DNA of 60,369 nt from Thermomicrobiales bacterium. GTDB taxonomy: Bacteria > Chloroflexota > Chloroflexia > Thermomicrobiales > CADCWN01. Location of the stretch: contig JAUJMV010000009.1 of assembly GCA_030446685.1 (NCBI GenBank), positions 123,251 through 183,619 of the forward strand. The letters are read 5' to 3'. The notes below the pieces were generated by a model. That model was not told where the DNA came from. It did no database searches and saw only the letters and a program-made list of their open reading frames with translations. The translations under genes were made by a program, and so were the position numbers. Below, piece after piece: positions 8,926-17,464 of the stretch; position 1 is the first letter of the stretch, and every line of letters starts with the position of its first letter.

Positions 8926-10746
8926 ATGGCCCAGACCGCCACCCTGCCGAAGCGCGGCGAGATCACGATCGAGCACACCTGGGACGCCGCCAGCGTCTTC
9001 CCCTCCGACGAGGCCTGGGAGGCGGAGATGGCCGCCCTCGCCGGGGAACTCGCCGGGCTCGACCACTTCCGCGGCCGCCTCGCCGAGGGCCCCCAGACCC
9101 TCGCCGAGTGGTTCGCGACGGTCGAGGGGCTGACGGCGCGCGTCGGCAAGTGCGACGTCTACGCCAGCCTCTTCCATAACGCCGACACCGCCGACCAGGA
9201 CGCCGCCGCCAAGAACGACCGGGTGATGGGACTGTGGGCGCGGACCCTGGCGGCCGCCGCCTTCGCCGAGCCGGAGTTGCTGGCGATCGGCTTCGACACC
9301 CTCCGCCGCTGGGCCGCGGAGGAGCCACGCCTAACCGTCTACCGCCACTACTTCGACCAGCTCGAGCGCCGGCAGGCGCACGTCCGCTCGGCCGAGGTCG
9401 AGGAACTGCTCGGCCAGGTGGCCGACCCCTTCTTCGGCGCGTCGGCGACCCACGGCATCCTCGCCGACGCCGACCTGACCTTCCGCCCGGCGCGGACCGC
9501 GACCGGCGCGGAGCGGGAGGTCGCGCAGGGGACGATCGACGCGCTGCTGCTGGAGCCCGACCGCGAGCTGCGCCGCGCCGCCTGGGAGAGCTACGCCGAC
9601 GCCCACCTGGCCCACAAGAACACGATGGCGAACTGCCTGGCGACCGGCGTCAAGCAGAACGTCTTCAACGCCCGCGCCCGGCGCTACCCCACCGCCCTGG
9701 AGGCGGCCCTCGGGGCGAACACCATCCCGGTCGCGGTCTTCCACAACCTCATCGCCACCTTCCGCCGGCACCTGCCGACCTGGCACCGCTACTGGGACAT
9801 CCGCCGGCGGGCGCTCGGGCTGGAGCGGATGGCCCCGTACGACATCTGGGCGCCCCTCACGCCGCGCAAGCCGCGCGTCCCCTACGACCAGGCGGTCGAG
9901 TGGACCCTGGCCGGGCTGGCGCCACTCGGCGAGGACTACCTCGCCACCGCCCGGCGCGGGCTGACCGCGGAGCGCTGGGTCGACCGGTACCCCAACGTCG
10001 GCAAGCGGGCCGGCGCCTTCTCGACCGGCGTGCAGGGGACCTTCCCGTTCATCCTGATGAACGGCACCGACGACCTGGAGAGCATGAGCACGCTGGCGCA
10101 CGAGCTGGGCCACTCGATGCATTCCCTCTACACCTGGCGGACGCAGCCCCCGGTCTACGCCGACTACTCGATCTTCGTCGCCGAGGTGGCCTCCAACTTC
10201 AACCAGGCGCTGGTGCGCGCGCACCTCCTCGCGACGAACCCCGACCCGAACTTCCAGATCGCCCTCCTCGAGGAGGCGATGTCGAACTTCCACCGCTACT
10301 TCTTCCTGATGCCGACGCTGGCCCGCTTCGAGCTGGAGCTGCACGAGCGCGTCGAGCGCGGCGAGCCGCTGACCGCCGCCGCGATGATGGCGCTGATGAC
10401 CGACCTCTTCCGCGAAGCCTACGGCGACGGCGCGGTGGAGATCGACGCCGACCGCGTCGGGATCACCTGGGCGCAGTTCCCGACCCACCTCTACGCCAAC
10501 TTCTACGTCTACCAGTACGCCACCGGGCTGTCGGGGGCGCACGCGCTGGCCGAGCGGGTGCTGGCCGGCGAGCCGGGCGCGCGGGACGACTACCTGGCCT
10601 TCCTGAGCGCCGGCGGCTCGCTCTACCCGCTCGACGCGCTGAAGCTGGCCGGCGTCGATCTCACCACGCCCGAACCGGTGGAACGCACCTTCGGCGTGCT
10701 CGCCGGCATGGTGGACCGGCTGGAGGGGCTGGTCGGGCGCGGCTGA
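8926..10746 (+). CDS. M3-family oligoendopeptidase (PepF-like)
   Basis: 606 residues from ATG at 8926, preceded by GAGGAGGAG. The catalytic zinc motif is intact: H392-E393-x-x-H396 in [14 protein letters not shown], with the third ligand E420 in [11 protein letters not shown] 24 residues after the second histidine, as in the M3B oligoendopeptidase F group. The length matches the family (about 560-610 aa) and there is no secretion signal. It degrades short peptides in the cytoplasm. It lies in tandem with the M28 aminopeptidase, so the two may complete peptide hydrolysis together. A long minus-strand frame over the same bases is a shadow. Confidence 0.92.
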   Translation: MAQTATLPKRGEITIEHTWDAASVFPSDEAWEAEMAALAGELAGLDHFRGRLAEGPQTLAEWFATVEGLTARVGKCDVYASLFHNADTADQDAAAKNDRVMGLWARTLAAAAFAEPELLAIGFDTLRRWAAEEPRLTVYRHYFDQLERRQAHVRSAEVEELLGQVADPFFGASATHGILADADLTFRPARTATGAEREVAQGTIDALLLEPDRELRRAAWESYADAHLAHKNTMANCLATGVKQNVFNARARRYPTALEAALGANTIPVAVFHNLIATFRRHLPTWHRYWDIRRRALGLERMAPYDIWAPLTPRKPRVPYDQAVEWTLAGLAPLGEDYLATARRGLTAERWVDRYPNVGKRAGAFSTGVQGTFPFILMNGTDDLESMSTLAHELGHSMHSLYTWRTQPPVYADYSIFVAEVASNFNQALVRAHLLATNPDPNFQIALLEEAMSNFHRYFFLMPTLARFELELHERVERGEPLTAAAMMALMTDLFREAYGDGAVEIDADRVGITWAQFPTHLYANFYVYQYATGLSGAHALAERVLAGEPGARDDYLAFLSAGGSLYPLDALKLAGVDLTTPEPVERTFGVLAGMVDRLEGLVGRG

Positions 10747-10783
10747 CGCCGGGCGTAGGGCCTCCGTCGCGCCCGGCCCAGGC

Positions 10784-11355
10784 ATGCCGCGCTGGCTCGC
10801 GGCGGTCGCCCTGCTCCTGATCGGGGCGGCCTACCTGTCGCTGTCGGAGGCGCTCACCCTCGGCCCGCCGGGCTGGTCCCGGCCGCCCTGCTGGCGCTGC
10901 TGGCCCCGCTCGCCTTCGCGCGCCGGCTGGGCGCCCACAACCTGACGCGCGGGCTGGCGCTCGGCGCCGCCTTCCTCGTCGGCCAGCTCGTCGGCGGCCA
11001 GCCCAATGCGGTCCGCCTCCTGCGCGACGCCGCCCTGATCCGGGTCGTGAACATCCTGGCCTTCGCGGTCTGGTACTGGGAGATCGACGGCGGCGGCCCC
11101 GCCCGCCGCCACCCCGGCCGGCACAGCAGCACCGACTTCGCCTTCCCCCAGCAGCAGGACGACGACGGCCTGGTCGAGGGCTGGTCGCCCGGCTTCGTCG
11201 ACTACCTCTTCCTCGCCTTCAACACCAGCATCGCCTTCAGCCCGACCGACACCCTGGTCCTCTCCCGCCGCGCCAAGCTCCTGATGATGGCCCAGGCGCT
11301 GATCTCGCTCGTCGTCATCGCCGTCCTCGCCGCCCGCGCCATCAACACCCTCTGA
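10784..11355 (+). pseudogene. Small membrane protein with C-terminal channel-like region, one frameshift
   Basis: ATG at 10784 starts MPRWLAAVALLLIGAAYLSLSEALTL. Near base 10866 the frame must change to continue as LVPAALLALLAPLAFARRLG and then run to the TGA at 11353-11355. One extra C in the run GGCCCGCC would restore one 191-residue protein. It has about four membrane segments and a loop WYWEIDGGGP. Near the C-terminus is the segment DYLFLAFNTSIAFSPTDT followed by a last helix, a pattern seen in uncharacterised membrane proteins that end in an ion-channel-like module. Transport function is inference. The missing base lies in a homopolymer, so sequencing error is quite possible. Confidence 0.65.
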
Positions 11356-11386
11356 GGGAAGGCGGAAGGCGGAGGGCAGAACAACA

Positions 11387-11414
11387 GCGGGGGGTGACAT
11401 TCGTCACCCCCCGC
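11387..11414. terminator. Strong hairpin between convergent genes
   Basis: A perfect 12-bp stem (GCGGGGGGTGAC at 11387-11398 and its complement at 11403-11414) with a 4-base loop lies between the membrane-protein gene and trxB, which converge on it. There is no T-tract, but position and strength suit a bidirectional terminator. Degenerate heptamers (CGGAAGG type at 11356-11376, CCTTCGG at 11435-11448) flank it. Confidence 0.65.
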
Positions 11415-11460
11415 CTGCACTGCCTTCCCTGCGGCCTTCGGCCTTCGGCCCCCACCGCCC

Positions 11461-12495
11461 TCAGTCCGTCGTCGCGCCGACCGGGTGCTCAGCCTTCGGG
11501 CTCTGGTCGCCGCCGATCGCCCAGTCGGTCCAGATCTCGCCGGTGATGTACTCCTGCGCGTCCAGCGCCGCCATGCACCCCTCGCCCGCCGCGGTGATCG
11601 CCTGGCGGTAGCGGTGGTCGCGCACGTCGCCGGCCACGAAGACGCCGGGGATGTTCGTCGCGCTGTGCGCCGCCGTGTCGGCGCGTGCGACCAGGTAGCC
11701 TTGCTCGTCCATGTCGAGCTGGCCCTTGAACAGTTCCGTGTTCGGCCGGTGGCCGATCGCCACGAAGACCCCCTGCACCGGCAGCGTCGTCTCCTCGCCG
11801 GTCTGCCGGTCGCGGACGCGCACGCCCTCCACGCTCCGCTCGCCCAGGATCTCCGCGACCTCGTTGTTCAACGCCCAGGCGATCTTCGGGTTGTTGCGCG
11901 CCCGGTCCTGCATGATCTGCGAGGCGCGCAGATCGCCCCGCCGGTGGATCACCGTCACCTTCGCCGCGTGCTGCGTCAGGTAGGTCGCCTCCTCCATCGC
12001 CGTGTCGCCGCCGCCGACCACTGCGATCTCCTTGCCCCGGAAGAAGAAACCGTCGCAGGTCGCGCAGGACGAGACGCCCTTGCCGCGCAGCCGCTCCTCC
12101 GACTCCAGCCCCAGCCAGAGCGCCGAGGCGCCCGTCGCGACGATCACCGCCTTGCCGCGGTAGGCCTCCTCGTACTCGCCCTCCCCGACGTAGACCGTCA
12201 GCGGGCGCTTGGAGAAATCGACGCGCGTCACGTCGTCCTCGACCAGCTCCGTCCCGAAGCGGACCGCCTGGGCGCGCATCTGGTCCATCAGCTCCGGCCC
12301 CACGACGCCGTTGGCGAAGCCGGGGAAGTTCTCCACCTCGGTCGTCAGCATCAACTGGCCGCCGGGGACGCCGCCGTGGGTCAGGCCGGTGAAGAGCAGG
12401 GTCCGCAGGTTCGCGCGCGAGGCGTAGACCGCCGCCGTCCAGCCCGCCGGCCCCGACCCGATAATCAGGACATCGTAATACTTCTCGCTCGCCAC
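11461..12495 (-). CDS. trxB: Thioredoxin reductase
   Basis: 344 residues. The start is GTG at 12495 with GGAGG nine bases upstream. Landmarks appear in the usual order: FAD-binding GSGPAG (13-18), the substrate-loop stretch GGQLMLTTEVENFPGF, redox-active C144-A-T-C147 in CATCDGFF, NADPH-binding GGGDTAMEEA (161-170), and the C-terminal FAD motif GVFVAGDVRDHRYRQAITAAGEG. The enzyme passes electrons from NADPH to thioredoxin in the cytoplasm. It is slightly longer than E. coli TrxB because of an acidic C-terminal tail. No thioredoxin gene is adjacent. Confidence 0.96.
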   Translation of the reverse strand: MASEKYYDVLIIGSGPAGWTAAVYASRANLRTLLFTGLTHGGVPGGQLMLTTEVENFPGFANGVVGPELMDQMRAQAVRFGTELVEDDVTRVDFSKRPLTVYVGEGEYEEAYRGKAVIVATGASALWLGLESEERLRGKGVSSCATCDGFFFRGKEIAVVGGGDTAMEEATYLTQHAAKVTVIHRRGDLRASQIMQDRARNNPKIAWALNNEVAEILGERSVEGVRVRDRQTGEETTLPVQGVFVAIGHRPNTELFKGQLDMDEQGYLVARADTAAHSATNIPGVFVAGDVRDHRYRQAITAAGEGCMAALDAQEYITGEIWTDWAIGGDQSPKAEHPVGATTD

Positions 12496-12668
12496 CCTCT
12501 ACACCCTCCTGCCCCTACGCCGCCGTGTCGCCACGACCCGCTTCCTCGCGGCATGGCCCGGAACCTCCATCGTCCCACTATTCTACAACGTCCGGCCGGG
12601 ACGGGCATTCCCCCGCGCGGCGCCGCCAGCCCACGACGCGCGACGCGGAATGCCCGCGATGTAGGCCA

Positions 12669-13295
12669 TCACGGTCGCGGCCTGTCCCGCCCGATCTCGG
12701 CCACGGCCTGCTCGAAGGGGACCGCTTCGTCGCCCGCGACCTGCGCGGCGTCGTACGCGCGCACCGCCTCCAGTTCCTCCAGCCGCAGCACCATCAAGTC
12801 CTCGTCGAGGTAGCGGTCGCCGAGGCGCAGGGCGCGCGGCTCGGTGCCGTAGCGCGCGAAGCCGAGCGCGCGGTAGAGGTGGCCCGCCGCGTTCGTCGCG
12901 ACGACGGTCAGGTGGATCTGCTCCAGATCGGGCAGCGCGCGGGCGCGGCCGATCAACTCCTCCAGCAGCGCGCGCCCCACACCGCGCCCGCGCGCCTCCG
13001 GCGCCACGTACATCCCCCAGATGTCGCCCTTGTGGCGCTCCTTGCGCCCCCGGTGCCGCCGGAAGCCGGCGATGCCGATCAGCGCCTCCGCCCCGGCCAC
13101 GCCCGCGAACGCCCCGAGCGTGAAATCGTCCGCCGACTCCGCCTCCTCGCGCAGCACGCCCGCCACCTCCGCCAGCGGCCGATCCTTCGTCTCCTCGTAG
13201 TCCCTGCCGAACGCCTCCGGCTCCTCCCGCAGCGCGCGCAGGCGCACCGCCCAGAAGATCCCGGTGTCGGCTTCCGTCAGCACCCGTATCTCCAT
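12669..13295 (-). CDS. GNAT-family N-acetyltransferase
   Basis: 208 residues, beginning MEIRVLTEADTGIFWAVRL. The acetyl-CoA binding motif A is clear (GMYVAPEARGRGVGRALLEEL, with the R-G-x-G-x-G/A core near residues 127-132). It is followed by the motif B asparagine region VVATNAAGHLYRALGFARYG. GNAT enzymes move the acetyl group from acetyl-CoA to an amine. The region before motif A (RALREEPEAFGRDYEE) is typical of the RimI-like and antibiotic-type single-domain members. The acceptor is unknown. It is a monocistronic-looking gene downstream of the two broken hypothetical genes. Confidence 0.88.
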   Translation of the reverse strand: MEIRVLTEADTGIFWAVRLRALREEPEAFGRDYEETKDRPLAEVAGVLREEAESADDFTLGAFAGVAGAEALIGIAGFRRHRGRKERHKGDIWGMYVAPEARGRGVGRALLEELIGRARALPDLEQIHLTVVATNAAGHLYRALGFARYGTEPRALRLGDRYLDEDLMVLRLEELEAVRAYDAAQVAGDEAVPFEQAVAEIGRDRPRP

Positions 13296-13369
13296 CTGGC
13301 GGCCTCCGGCGAAGTTGCGGGGCGCTACTGACCGCCCCGCGCGTCACGGCGCCGCGCTGTTCCCCCGCG

Positions 13370-13851
13370 TCACTCGCCGGTGCCCGCGGCCGGGAAGTCG
13401 CCCACCGCCAGCCTCCCGAGCTGCTCCTCCGTCCGCGGACACGCCGAGAGCGCCCCCGCCTCGACGCCGCGGTCCCCGGCGGCCTGCACAGCCCTGAGCG
13501 TGAGATCTGTTCCCTGGACGGCGACGAAGAACGGCGGCTCGTCAACCCCCTGGGACACGAATGGGCGGGGAAGTCCAGCCGTGCCATCAGCGGCCCGGCG
13601 TCCCGGAGCTTGCGCAGCAGCGTCTGGTAGCGGACCCGTTGATCGGCGGTCATCTCGCCGGCACGGTACGCATGGTCCAGTTCGGTCAGGTAGCTCGCCA
13701 GCAGGTGATCCCAGTCGAGGGCAATCGAAGCGCGTTCGCCCTCCGGCAACCGGTCCCACTCCGTCGCGAGGGATGGCAAATCCTCCACCTCGGCGAGCAG
13801 GCTCCGCAAGCTGCGATCGATACGCACGGCTACCGCGGGCGTCGCAACCAT
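13370..13851 (-). pseudogene. Unknown protein (about 160 aa), one frameshift, ending in a thrS-derived tail
   Basis: ATG at 13851 has GGAGGAG nine bases upstream. The first 97 residues are charged and helical (LRSLLAEVEDLPSLATEWDR, LLASYLTELDHAYRAGEMT). At about 13570 the frame changes: LMARLDFP continues naturally as RPFVSQGVDEPPFFVAVQG in the next frame, and one extra C in TTCCCCGCC would join them. The last 35 residues (AAGDRGVEAGALS...RTEEQLGRLAVGDF) match the C-terminus of ThrS encoded 1.2 kb away, and the DNA is 83 percent identical over 96 bases. So the 3' end is a duplicated thrS piece. The N-terminal part matches no family I know. Confidence 0.55.
13394..13489 (-). repeat. Duplicated 3' piece of thrS
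   Basis: Without gaps, 80 of 96 bases agree with 14641-14736, the part of thrS that encodes the start of the anticodon-domain C-terminus (AGDRDIEAGAVS...RTEEQLG). Orientation is the same (minus). The divergence, including non-synonymous changes such as VSVRL to LSACP, indicates an old duplication now free from selection as ThrS. Confidence 0.85.
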
Positions 13852-14422
13852 CGCAAATCGCTCCTCCGCGGGCTTTGCAACCCAGCAGTCCGCTCGCCGG
13901 CTGAAAAACGGTCACCCAATGCCCGAACCCTACCCGATAGTCTACCAGAATCCAATCGAAGCCATCGGGGCCACGCAAGTTGCCCGAACGGCACGCGGAT
14001 CGCCAGTTGCCACGCACCCTGATACTTGCTGGTCAGCACGCCGTTTCGCGCATCAGGAATCGCGGCGCGGACGCTGGCGAGATACTCGTCGAACGTCGTG
14101 CCGCGCGGCCATTCCGCCTTCGCCACGACGTGCCGTAGGTAATGCACCTCCGCCGAGGTCAGCCGGTCAGCCCCTTGAGTGTACGCCCCCGCCAGGACAA
14201 GCCAGCCAACCGCCCGCCGGCCCGCGCCGTCGGCGCGGGATCGAACCCGGCCCGCGCTACGTGCGCCAGCACCCGCTGCAGTTCGTCCTCGGTGAGGCGA
14301 CGCACCCCGGTCGCCGCTTCCACGATCAGCCGCTCGACTTCGCCCGAGGATCCCGTCGGTGTCACCCGCGCGTCGGCCAGCTCTCGCGTCCGTGCCCGCC
14401 CTCGCGATTCGGTGGCAGACAT
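13852..14422 (-). pseudogene. Unknown protein (about 190 aa) with two frameshifts
   Basis: ATG at 14422 opens a frame with a helical segment (VRRLTEDELQRVLAHVARAGFDP) that stops at 14159-14161 after GRTLKGLTG. One extra G in AAGGGG-type sequence would instead join RTLKG to ADRLTSAEVHYLRHVVAKAE in the next frame. A second single-base change near 13989 (GGG for GG) joins AIRVPFG to NLRGPDGFDWILVDYRVGF, after which no clean stop is seen before the next gene. The coherent product would be an alpha/beta protein with a C-terminal phrase DWILVDYRVGFGHWVTVF. I do not recognise it. Its tight pairing with the following gene resembles a two-gene module, but toxin-antitoxin function is only a guess. Confidence 0.5.
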
Positions 14423-14517
14423 GCGCCGGCGCCCGCGCGAAGCGCCACCGGCGGCAGGGGCGGCGCACTGTCGCACCGCCCCCGCCCGCCGCGCGGGATG
14501 ATCGGTAGCTCTCGCGG

Positions 14518-16329
14518 CTACTCGCCGGTGACGCGACGGCGCCGCGCCAGGGCGTGCGGCGCGGCGCGACCATCCCCCGGCGCGCGCGGCTCCCGCAGAT
14601 CGAGCGACTTCGTCTCCACGATCGGCAGGACCAGCGCCAGGAAGTCGTCCACCGTCATCGCGCCGAGCTGCTCCTCCGTCCGCAGGCGCACCGAGACCGC
14701 CCCCGCCTCGATGTCGCGGTCCCCGGCGACCAGCATGTACGGGATCTTCTGCACCTGCGCCGCGCGGATCTTCTGGTTCATCCGGTTGCTGCTGTCGTCG
14801 ATCTCGACGCGCAGCCCCGCCCCCGCCAGCTTCGCCGCGACCTCGCGCATGTAGGGCAGGTGGCGGTCGGCGATCGGGATCAGCTTCGCCTGCACCGGCG
14901 CCAGCCAGACCGGGAAGGCGCCGGCGAAGTGCTCGATGATCACCGCCAGGAAGCGCTCGGTCGCGCCCATCACCGCGCGGTGGATGACCACCGGCGTGTG
15001 CGCCGCCCCGTCCTCGCCGACGTACTCGCAGCCGAGCCGCGCCGGCTGGATGAAGTCGACCTGGATCGTCGAGAGCTGCCACTCGCGCCCGAGCGCGTCC
15101 TTCGCCATGAAGTCGGCCTTCGGGCCGTAGAAGGCCGCCTCCCCCTCCGCCGCCTCGTAGGCCACGCCGTCGGCGTCGAGCGCCCCCCGCAACGCGGCGA
15201 TCGCCTTGGACCACTTCTCGTCGTCGCGCACGTACTTCCCCTCGCCCCCGGGGAGGGAGAGCTGCACGCGGTAGTCCGTCAGCCCGTACGTCCCCAGCAC
15301 CTCCCTGACCAGCCGGAGGCAGCGGCTGAACTCCTCCCGGATCTGCTCCTCCGTGCAGAAGATGTGGCAGTCGTCCTGCGTCACCGCCCGCACCCGCGTC
15401 AGGCCGGAGAGGGTGCCGCTGATCTCGTAGCGGTAGAGCGTGGCGAACTCGGCGTAGCGCAGCGGCAGGTCGCGGTAGGAATGGACCCCCATCTCGTTGT
15501 AGAGCGTCATGTGCGAGGGGCAGTTCATCGGCTTCAGCCGGTAGCTCACCTCCTCGTCGACCATCGGCGGGAACATCACGTCGGCGTAGTTCTCGTAATG
15601 CCCCGACTTGCGGTAGAGGCTCTCCTTGACGAGGTGCCCGGTCCAGACGTGCTGGTAGCCGTGGCGCGACTGCGTGTCGCGCACGTACCCTTCCATCAGG
15701 TGGCGCAACTGCTCGCCCTTCGGCGTGAAGAGGGGGATGCCCGGCCCGATCTCCTCGTTGAAGTAGAAGAGCCCGAGTTCGCGCCCCAGCTTGCGGTGGT
15801 CGCGCTTGCGCGCCTCCTCCAACTGGTGCAGATAGGCGTCCAGCTCGGCCTGCGAGGGCCAGGCCGTGCCGTAGATGCGCTGCAGCATCGGCCGCCCCTC
15901 GTCGCCGCGCCAGTAGGCGCCCGCCACGCTCAGCAGCTTGAAGGCGGGGATCGCGCCCGTCGCGGGGACATGCTCGCCGCGGCAGAGATCGACGAACGGG
16001 CCGTTGCGGTAGAGCGAGATCGGCTCGCCCTCCGGCAGGTCGCGGATCAGCTCCTGCTTGTAGGGCTGGTCCTTGAAGTGGTCGAGCGCCGCCTCGCGCG
16101 TCGGGAAGACCTCGCACTCGAACGGCTCGTTCGCCGCGATGTGCGCGCGCATCCGCTCCTCGATCGCCGCCAGGTCATCGGGCGTGAGCGGGCGCGGCAG
16201 GTCGAAGTCGTAGTAGAAGCCCTCCTCGATCGGCGGGCCGATCCCCAGCTTGGCCTCCGGGAAGAGATCGAGCACCGCCTCGGCCATGACGTGGGCCGAG
16301 GAATGGCGCAGCTTCTCCAGGTCGTTCAT
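14518..16329 (-). CDS. thrS: Threonyl-tRNA synthetase (short form lacking TGS domain)
   Basis: 603 residues from ATG at 16329 with GAGGAG seven bases upstream. It charges tRNA-Thr. The usual N-terminal TGS domain is absent: the protein starts directly with the second additional (editing-type) domain, HSSAHVMAEAVLDLFPEAKLG, and its HxxxH motif is intact. The class II core follows, with motif 2 region MNCPSHMTLYNEMGVHSYRDLPLRYAEF containing the zinc cysteine, YRYEISGTLSGLTRVRAVTQDDCHIF, and motif 3 PVVIHRAVMGATERFLAVIIEH. The anticodon-binding domain (FPVWLAPVQAKLIPI, DRDIEAGAVSVRLRTEEQLG) comes last, with a basic tail. A promoter, T-box leader and attenuator precede it, so expression should rise when uncharged tRNA-Thr accumulates. 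Confidence 0.96.
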   Translation of the reverse strand: MNDLEKLRHSSAHVMAEAVLDLFPEAKLGIGPPIEEGFYYDFDLPRPLTPDDLAAIEERMRAHIAANEPFECEVFPTREAALDHFKDQPYKQELIRDLPEGEPISLYRNGPFVDLCRGEHVPATGAIPAFKLLSVAGAYWRGDEGRPMLQRIYGTAWPSQAELDAYLHQLEEARKRDHRKLGRELGLFYFNEEIGPGIPLFTPKGEQLRHLMEGYVRDTQSRHGYQHVWTGHLVKESLYRKSGHYENYADVMFPPMVDEEVSYRLKPMNCPSHMTLYNEMGVHSYRDLPLRYAEFATLYRYEISGTLSGLTRVRAVTQDDCHIFCTEEQIREEFSRCLRLVREVLGTYGLTDYRVQLSLPGGEGKYVRDDEKWSKAIAALRGALDADGVAYEAAEGEAAFYGPKADFMAKDALGREWQLSTIQVDFIQPARLGCEYVGEDGAAHTPVVIHRAVMGATERFLAVIIEHFAGAFPVWLAPVQAKLIPIADRHLPYMREVAAKLAGAGLRVEIDDSSNRMNQKIRAAQVQKIPYMLVAGDRDIEAGAVSVRLRTEEQLGAMTVDDFLALVLPIVETKSLDLREPRAPGDGRAAPHALARRRRVTGE

Positions 16330-16390
16330 CGCTTCGCTCCTCTGTTGTGCGGTCGTCGGTCGGTGGCGAGAGTCCTCCCCCCACCCACCG

Positions 16391-16415
16391 CCCTCCCCCA
16401 ATCGTGGGAGAAGGG
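16391..16415 (-). repeat. REP-like palindrome in the thrS leader
   Basis: Minus-strand CCTTCTCCC followed by ATTGGGGGAGGG. It shares its layout with the elements at 43225-43260 and 59835-59854. It lies 60-90 bases before the thrS start codon, downstream of the T-box terminator, so it would be in the mRNA leader. Confidence 0.55.
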
Positions 16416-16511
16416 AACAGGCTCGCCGCGGCGCCGGGCGGTGCGCGTCGAACCGCCCGGCCTGCCGGTGGTGCCGTCGTCGGTCATGGCGCACCTCCCG
16501 CGCTACGCGAG

Positions 16512-16606
16512 GGGAAAGGGCTGAGGGCTGAGGACTGGGTGCGGGCGCCGAAGCTCCCCCCACAGCATCTCGTAACCCCAACGCCCTCAGTTCCCAGCCC
16601 TTTCCC
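16512..16606. repeat. Inverted heptamer pair in the thrS leader
   Basis: Left arm 16512-16538 contains two perfect GGGCTGA heptamers and a third degenerate unit. Right arm 16583-16606 is nearly its complement (CCCTCAG TTCCCAG CCCTTTCC). The two arms could pair over about 22 bases around a 50-base loop. The element sits between the T-box terminator and the ribosome binding site of thrS. Confidence 0.6.
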
Positions 16607-16613
16607 CCACAAC

Positions 16614-16644
16614 AAAAACCCCGGCATCCGCTAGGGACGCCGGG
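16614..16644 (-). terminator. Intrinsic terminator of the thrS T-box
   Basis: On the minus strand a 9-bp stem (CCGGCGTCC / GGATGCCGG, one G-U pair) with a 5-base loop is followed by GGTTTTT. It starts directly after the T-box sequence, the standard attenuator position. Confidence 0.85.
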
Positions 16645-16888
16645 TTCACACCCGCGTGGTTCCACCCTGATTCCGCCACCCTCATCCCGTCCGGGGAGGG
16701 TAACGCTCATGGTTGCCGGTAACGGTGGCGACCGGAGCAGTCTACTGGCGCGGACGCCGCGCGTCCGCCGTTCGATGCTCGGCTTCCGGGTGGTCTCCGC
16801 CGCCTGACTCGCCGGGAGGGGCTCGCACCCGATGGCCCCTCGTCGCTGTCGGTGTCCGTGCGGCGTCGCTGTCCCGCTCGCAGCCTCT
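16614..16888 (-). promoter_or_regulatory. T-box riboswitch controlling thrS
   Basis: The minus strand carries the conserved T-box element AGGGTGGAACCACGCGGG (16651-16668), which matches the family consensus AGGGTGGnACCGCG with one change. An intrinsic terminator follows. Upstream, about 200 bases of structured GC-rich leader would hold Stem I. A candidate Thr specifier codon ACC occurs near 16792-16794 in GGAGACCACCC; this assignment is inference. Uncharged tRNA-Thr would pair with the specifier and the T-box bulge, stabilise the antiterminator and switch on thrS. Confidence 0.85.
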
Positions 16889-16894
16889 GACCCT

Positions 16895-16923
16895 ATCGTA
16901 GTGAAGGCGGTGGCACTTGTCAA
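16895..16923 (-). promoter_or_regulatory. Sigma-70 type promoter of thrS
   Basis: TTGACA (16918-16923) and TACGAT (16895-16900) on the minus strand are separated by exactly 17 bases. They sit directly upstream of the T-box leader, which would start near 16888. Confidence 0.8.
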
Positions 16924-16960
16924 CCTCGACTCGCCCGAAACTCGCCGGGGCCGGACCTCC

Positions 16961-17281
16961 TCAGTGTCCGCCGGCCAACTGCAGCCCGACCACCCCGAGC
17001 ACGATCAGCGCGATGGCGAGCAGCCGGAGCAGATCGCGCGGCTCGCCGAGCAGGACGATGCCGACGATCGCCGTCCCCGCCGCGCCGATCCCGGTCCAGA
17101 CGGCGTAGGCGGTCCCGATCGGCAAGGTCCGCACTGCCTGCGACAGCAGGTAGAAGCTGCCGAGGCTGGCGGCCAGGAAGACGAGGCTGGGCCAGAGCCG
17201 GGTGAAGCCCTGGCTCTGCTTCAGGCTGACGGCGAAGACCGTCTCCAGCAGTCCGGCGACGATGAGGTAGAGCCAGGCCAT
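16961..17281 (-). CDS. Small multidrug resistance (SMR) exporter, Gdx/SugE-like
   Basis: 106 residues with four membrane helices, the normal SMR size. ATG at 17281 begins MAWLYLIVAGLLETVFAVSLK with the essential membrane glutamate at E13. The phrase GFTRLWPS in the first loop is characteristic of the SugE/Gdx branch, which exports guanidinium, rather than the EmrE branch. Helix 3 has the conserved PIGTAYAVWTGIGAAG. SMR proteins work as antiparallel dimers driven by protons. A partner SMR gene is not present, so it would be a homodimer. The short leader shows no guanidine riboswitch that I can recognise. Confidence 0.92.
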   Translation of the reverse strand: MAWLYLIVAGLLETVFAVSLKQSQGFTRLWPSLVFLAASLGSFYLLSQAVRTLPIGTAYAVWTGIGAAGTAIVGIVLLGEPRDLLRLLAIALIVLGVVGLQLAGGH

Positions 17282-17332
17282 CGCGCGAGTCCCCTTTTCA
17301 TCTCCAGTGTCCAATGATCTAGCGCCACGGCT

Positions 17333-17360
17333 ACCATAGCAAGCGCCGGAGGGCTGTCAA
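17333..17360 (-). promoter_or_regulatory. Sigma-70 type promoter of the SMR gene
   Basis: TTGACA (17355-17360) and TATGGT (17333-17338) on the minus strand with a 16-base spacer, about 50 bases before the ATG. The leader is too short to hold much structure. Confidence 0.65.
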
Positions 17361-17464
17361 TGCCGGAGGTGATCGTCGACGAGCGCAAGCGTCGGAAACG
17401 GGACTTGGTATGATTACTCGTCCGCTGCTCACCGGGCCATTTCACGATTTCAGGGGGTCTACCA

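Noticed and set aside
7318..9177. Minus-strand ORF of 619 aa opposite the M28 and M3 peptidases
   Set aside because: Gly/Ala/Glu-rich shadow frame; both plus-strand genes carry complete catalytic motifs.
14554..16524. Plus-strand ORF of 656 aa over thrS
   Set aside because: Antisense shadow of thrS; composition is Arg/Leu/Val-biased and no motif is seen.
17282..17332. Guanidine riboswitch before the Gdx-like SMR gene
   Set aside because: Looked for because Gdx genes are often controlled this way. The leader after the promoter is only about 45 bases and has no paired ACGR hairpin loops or ykkC core.
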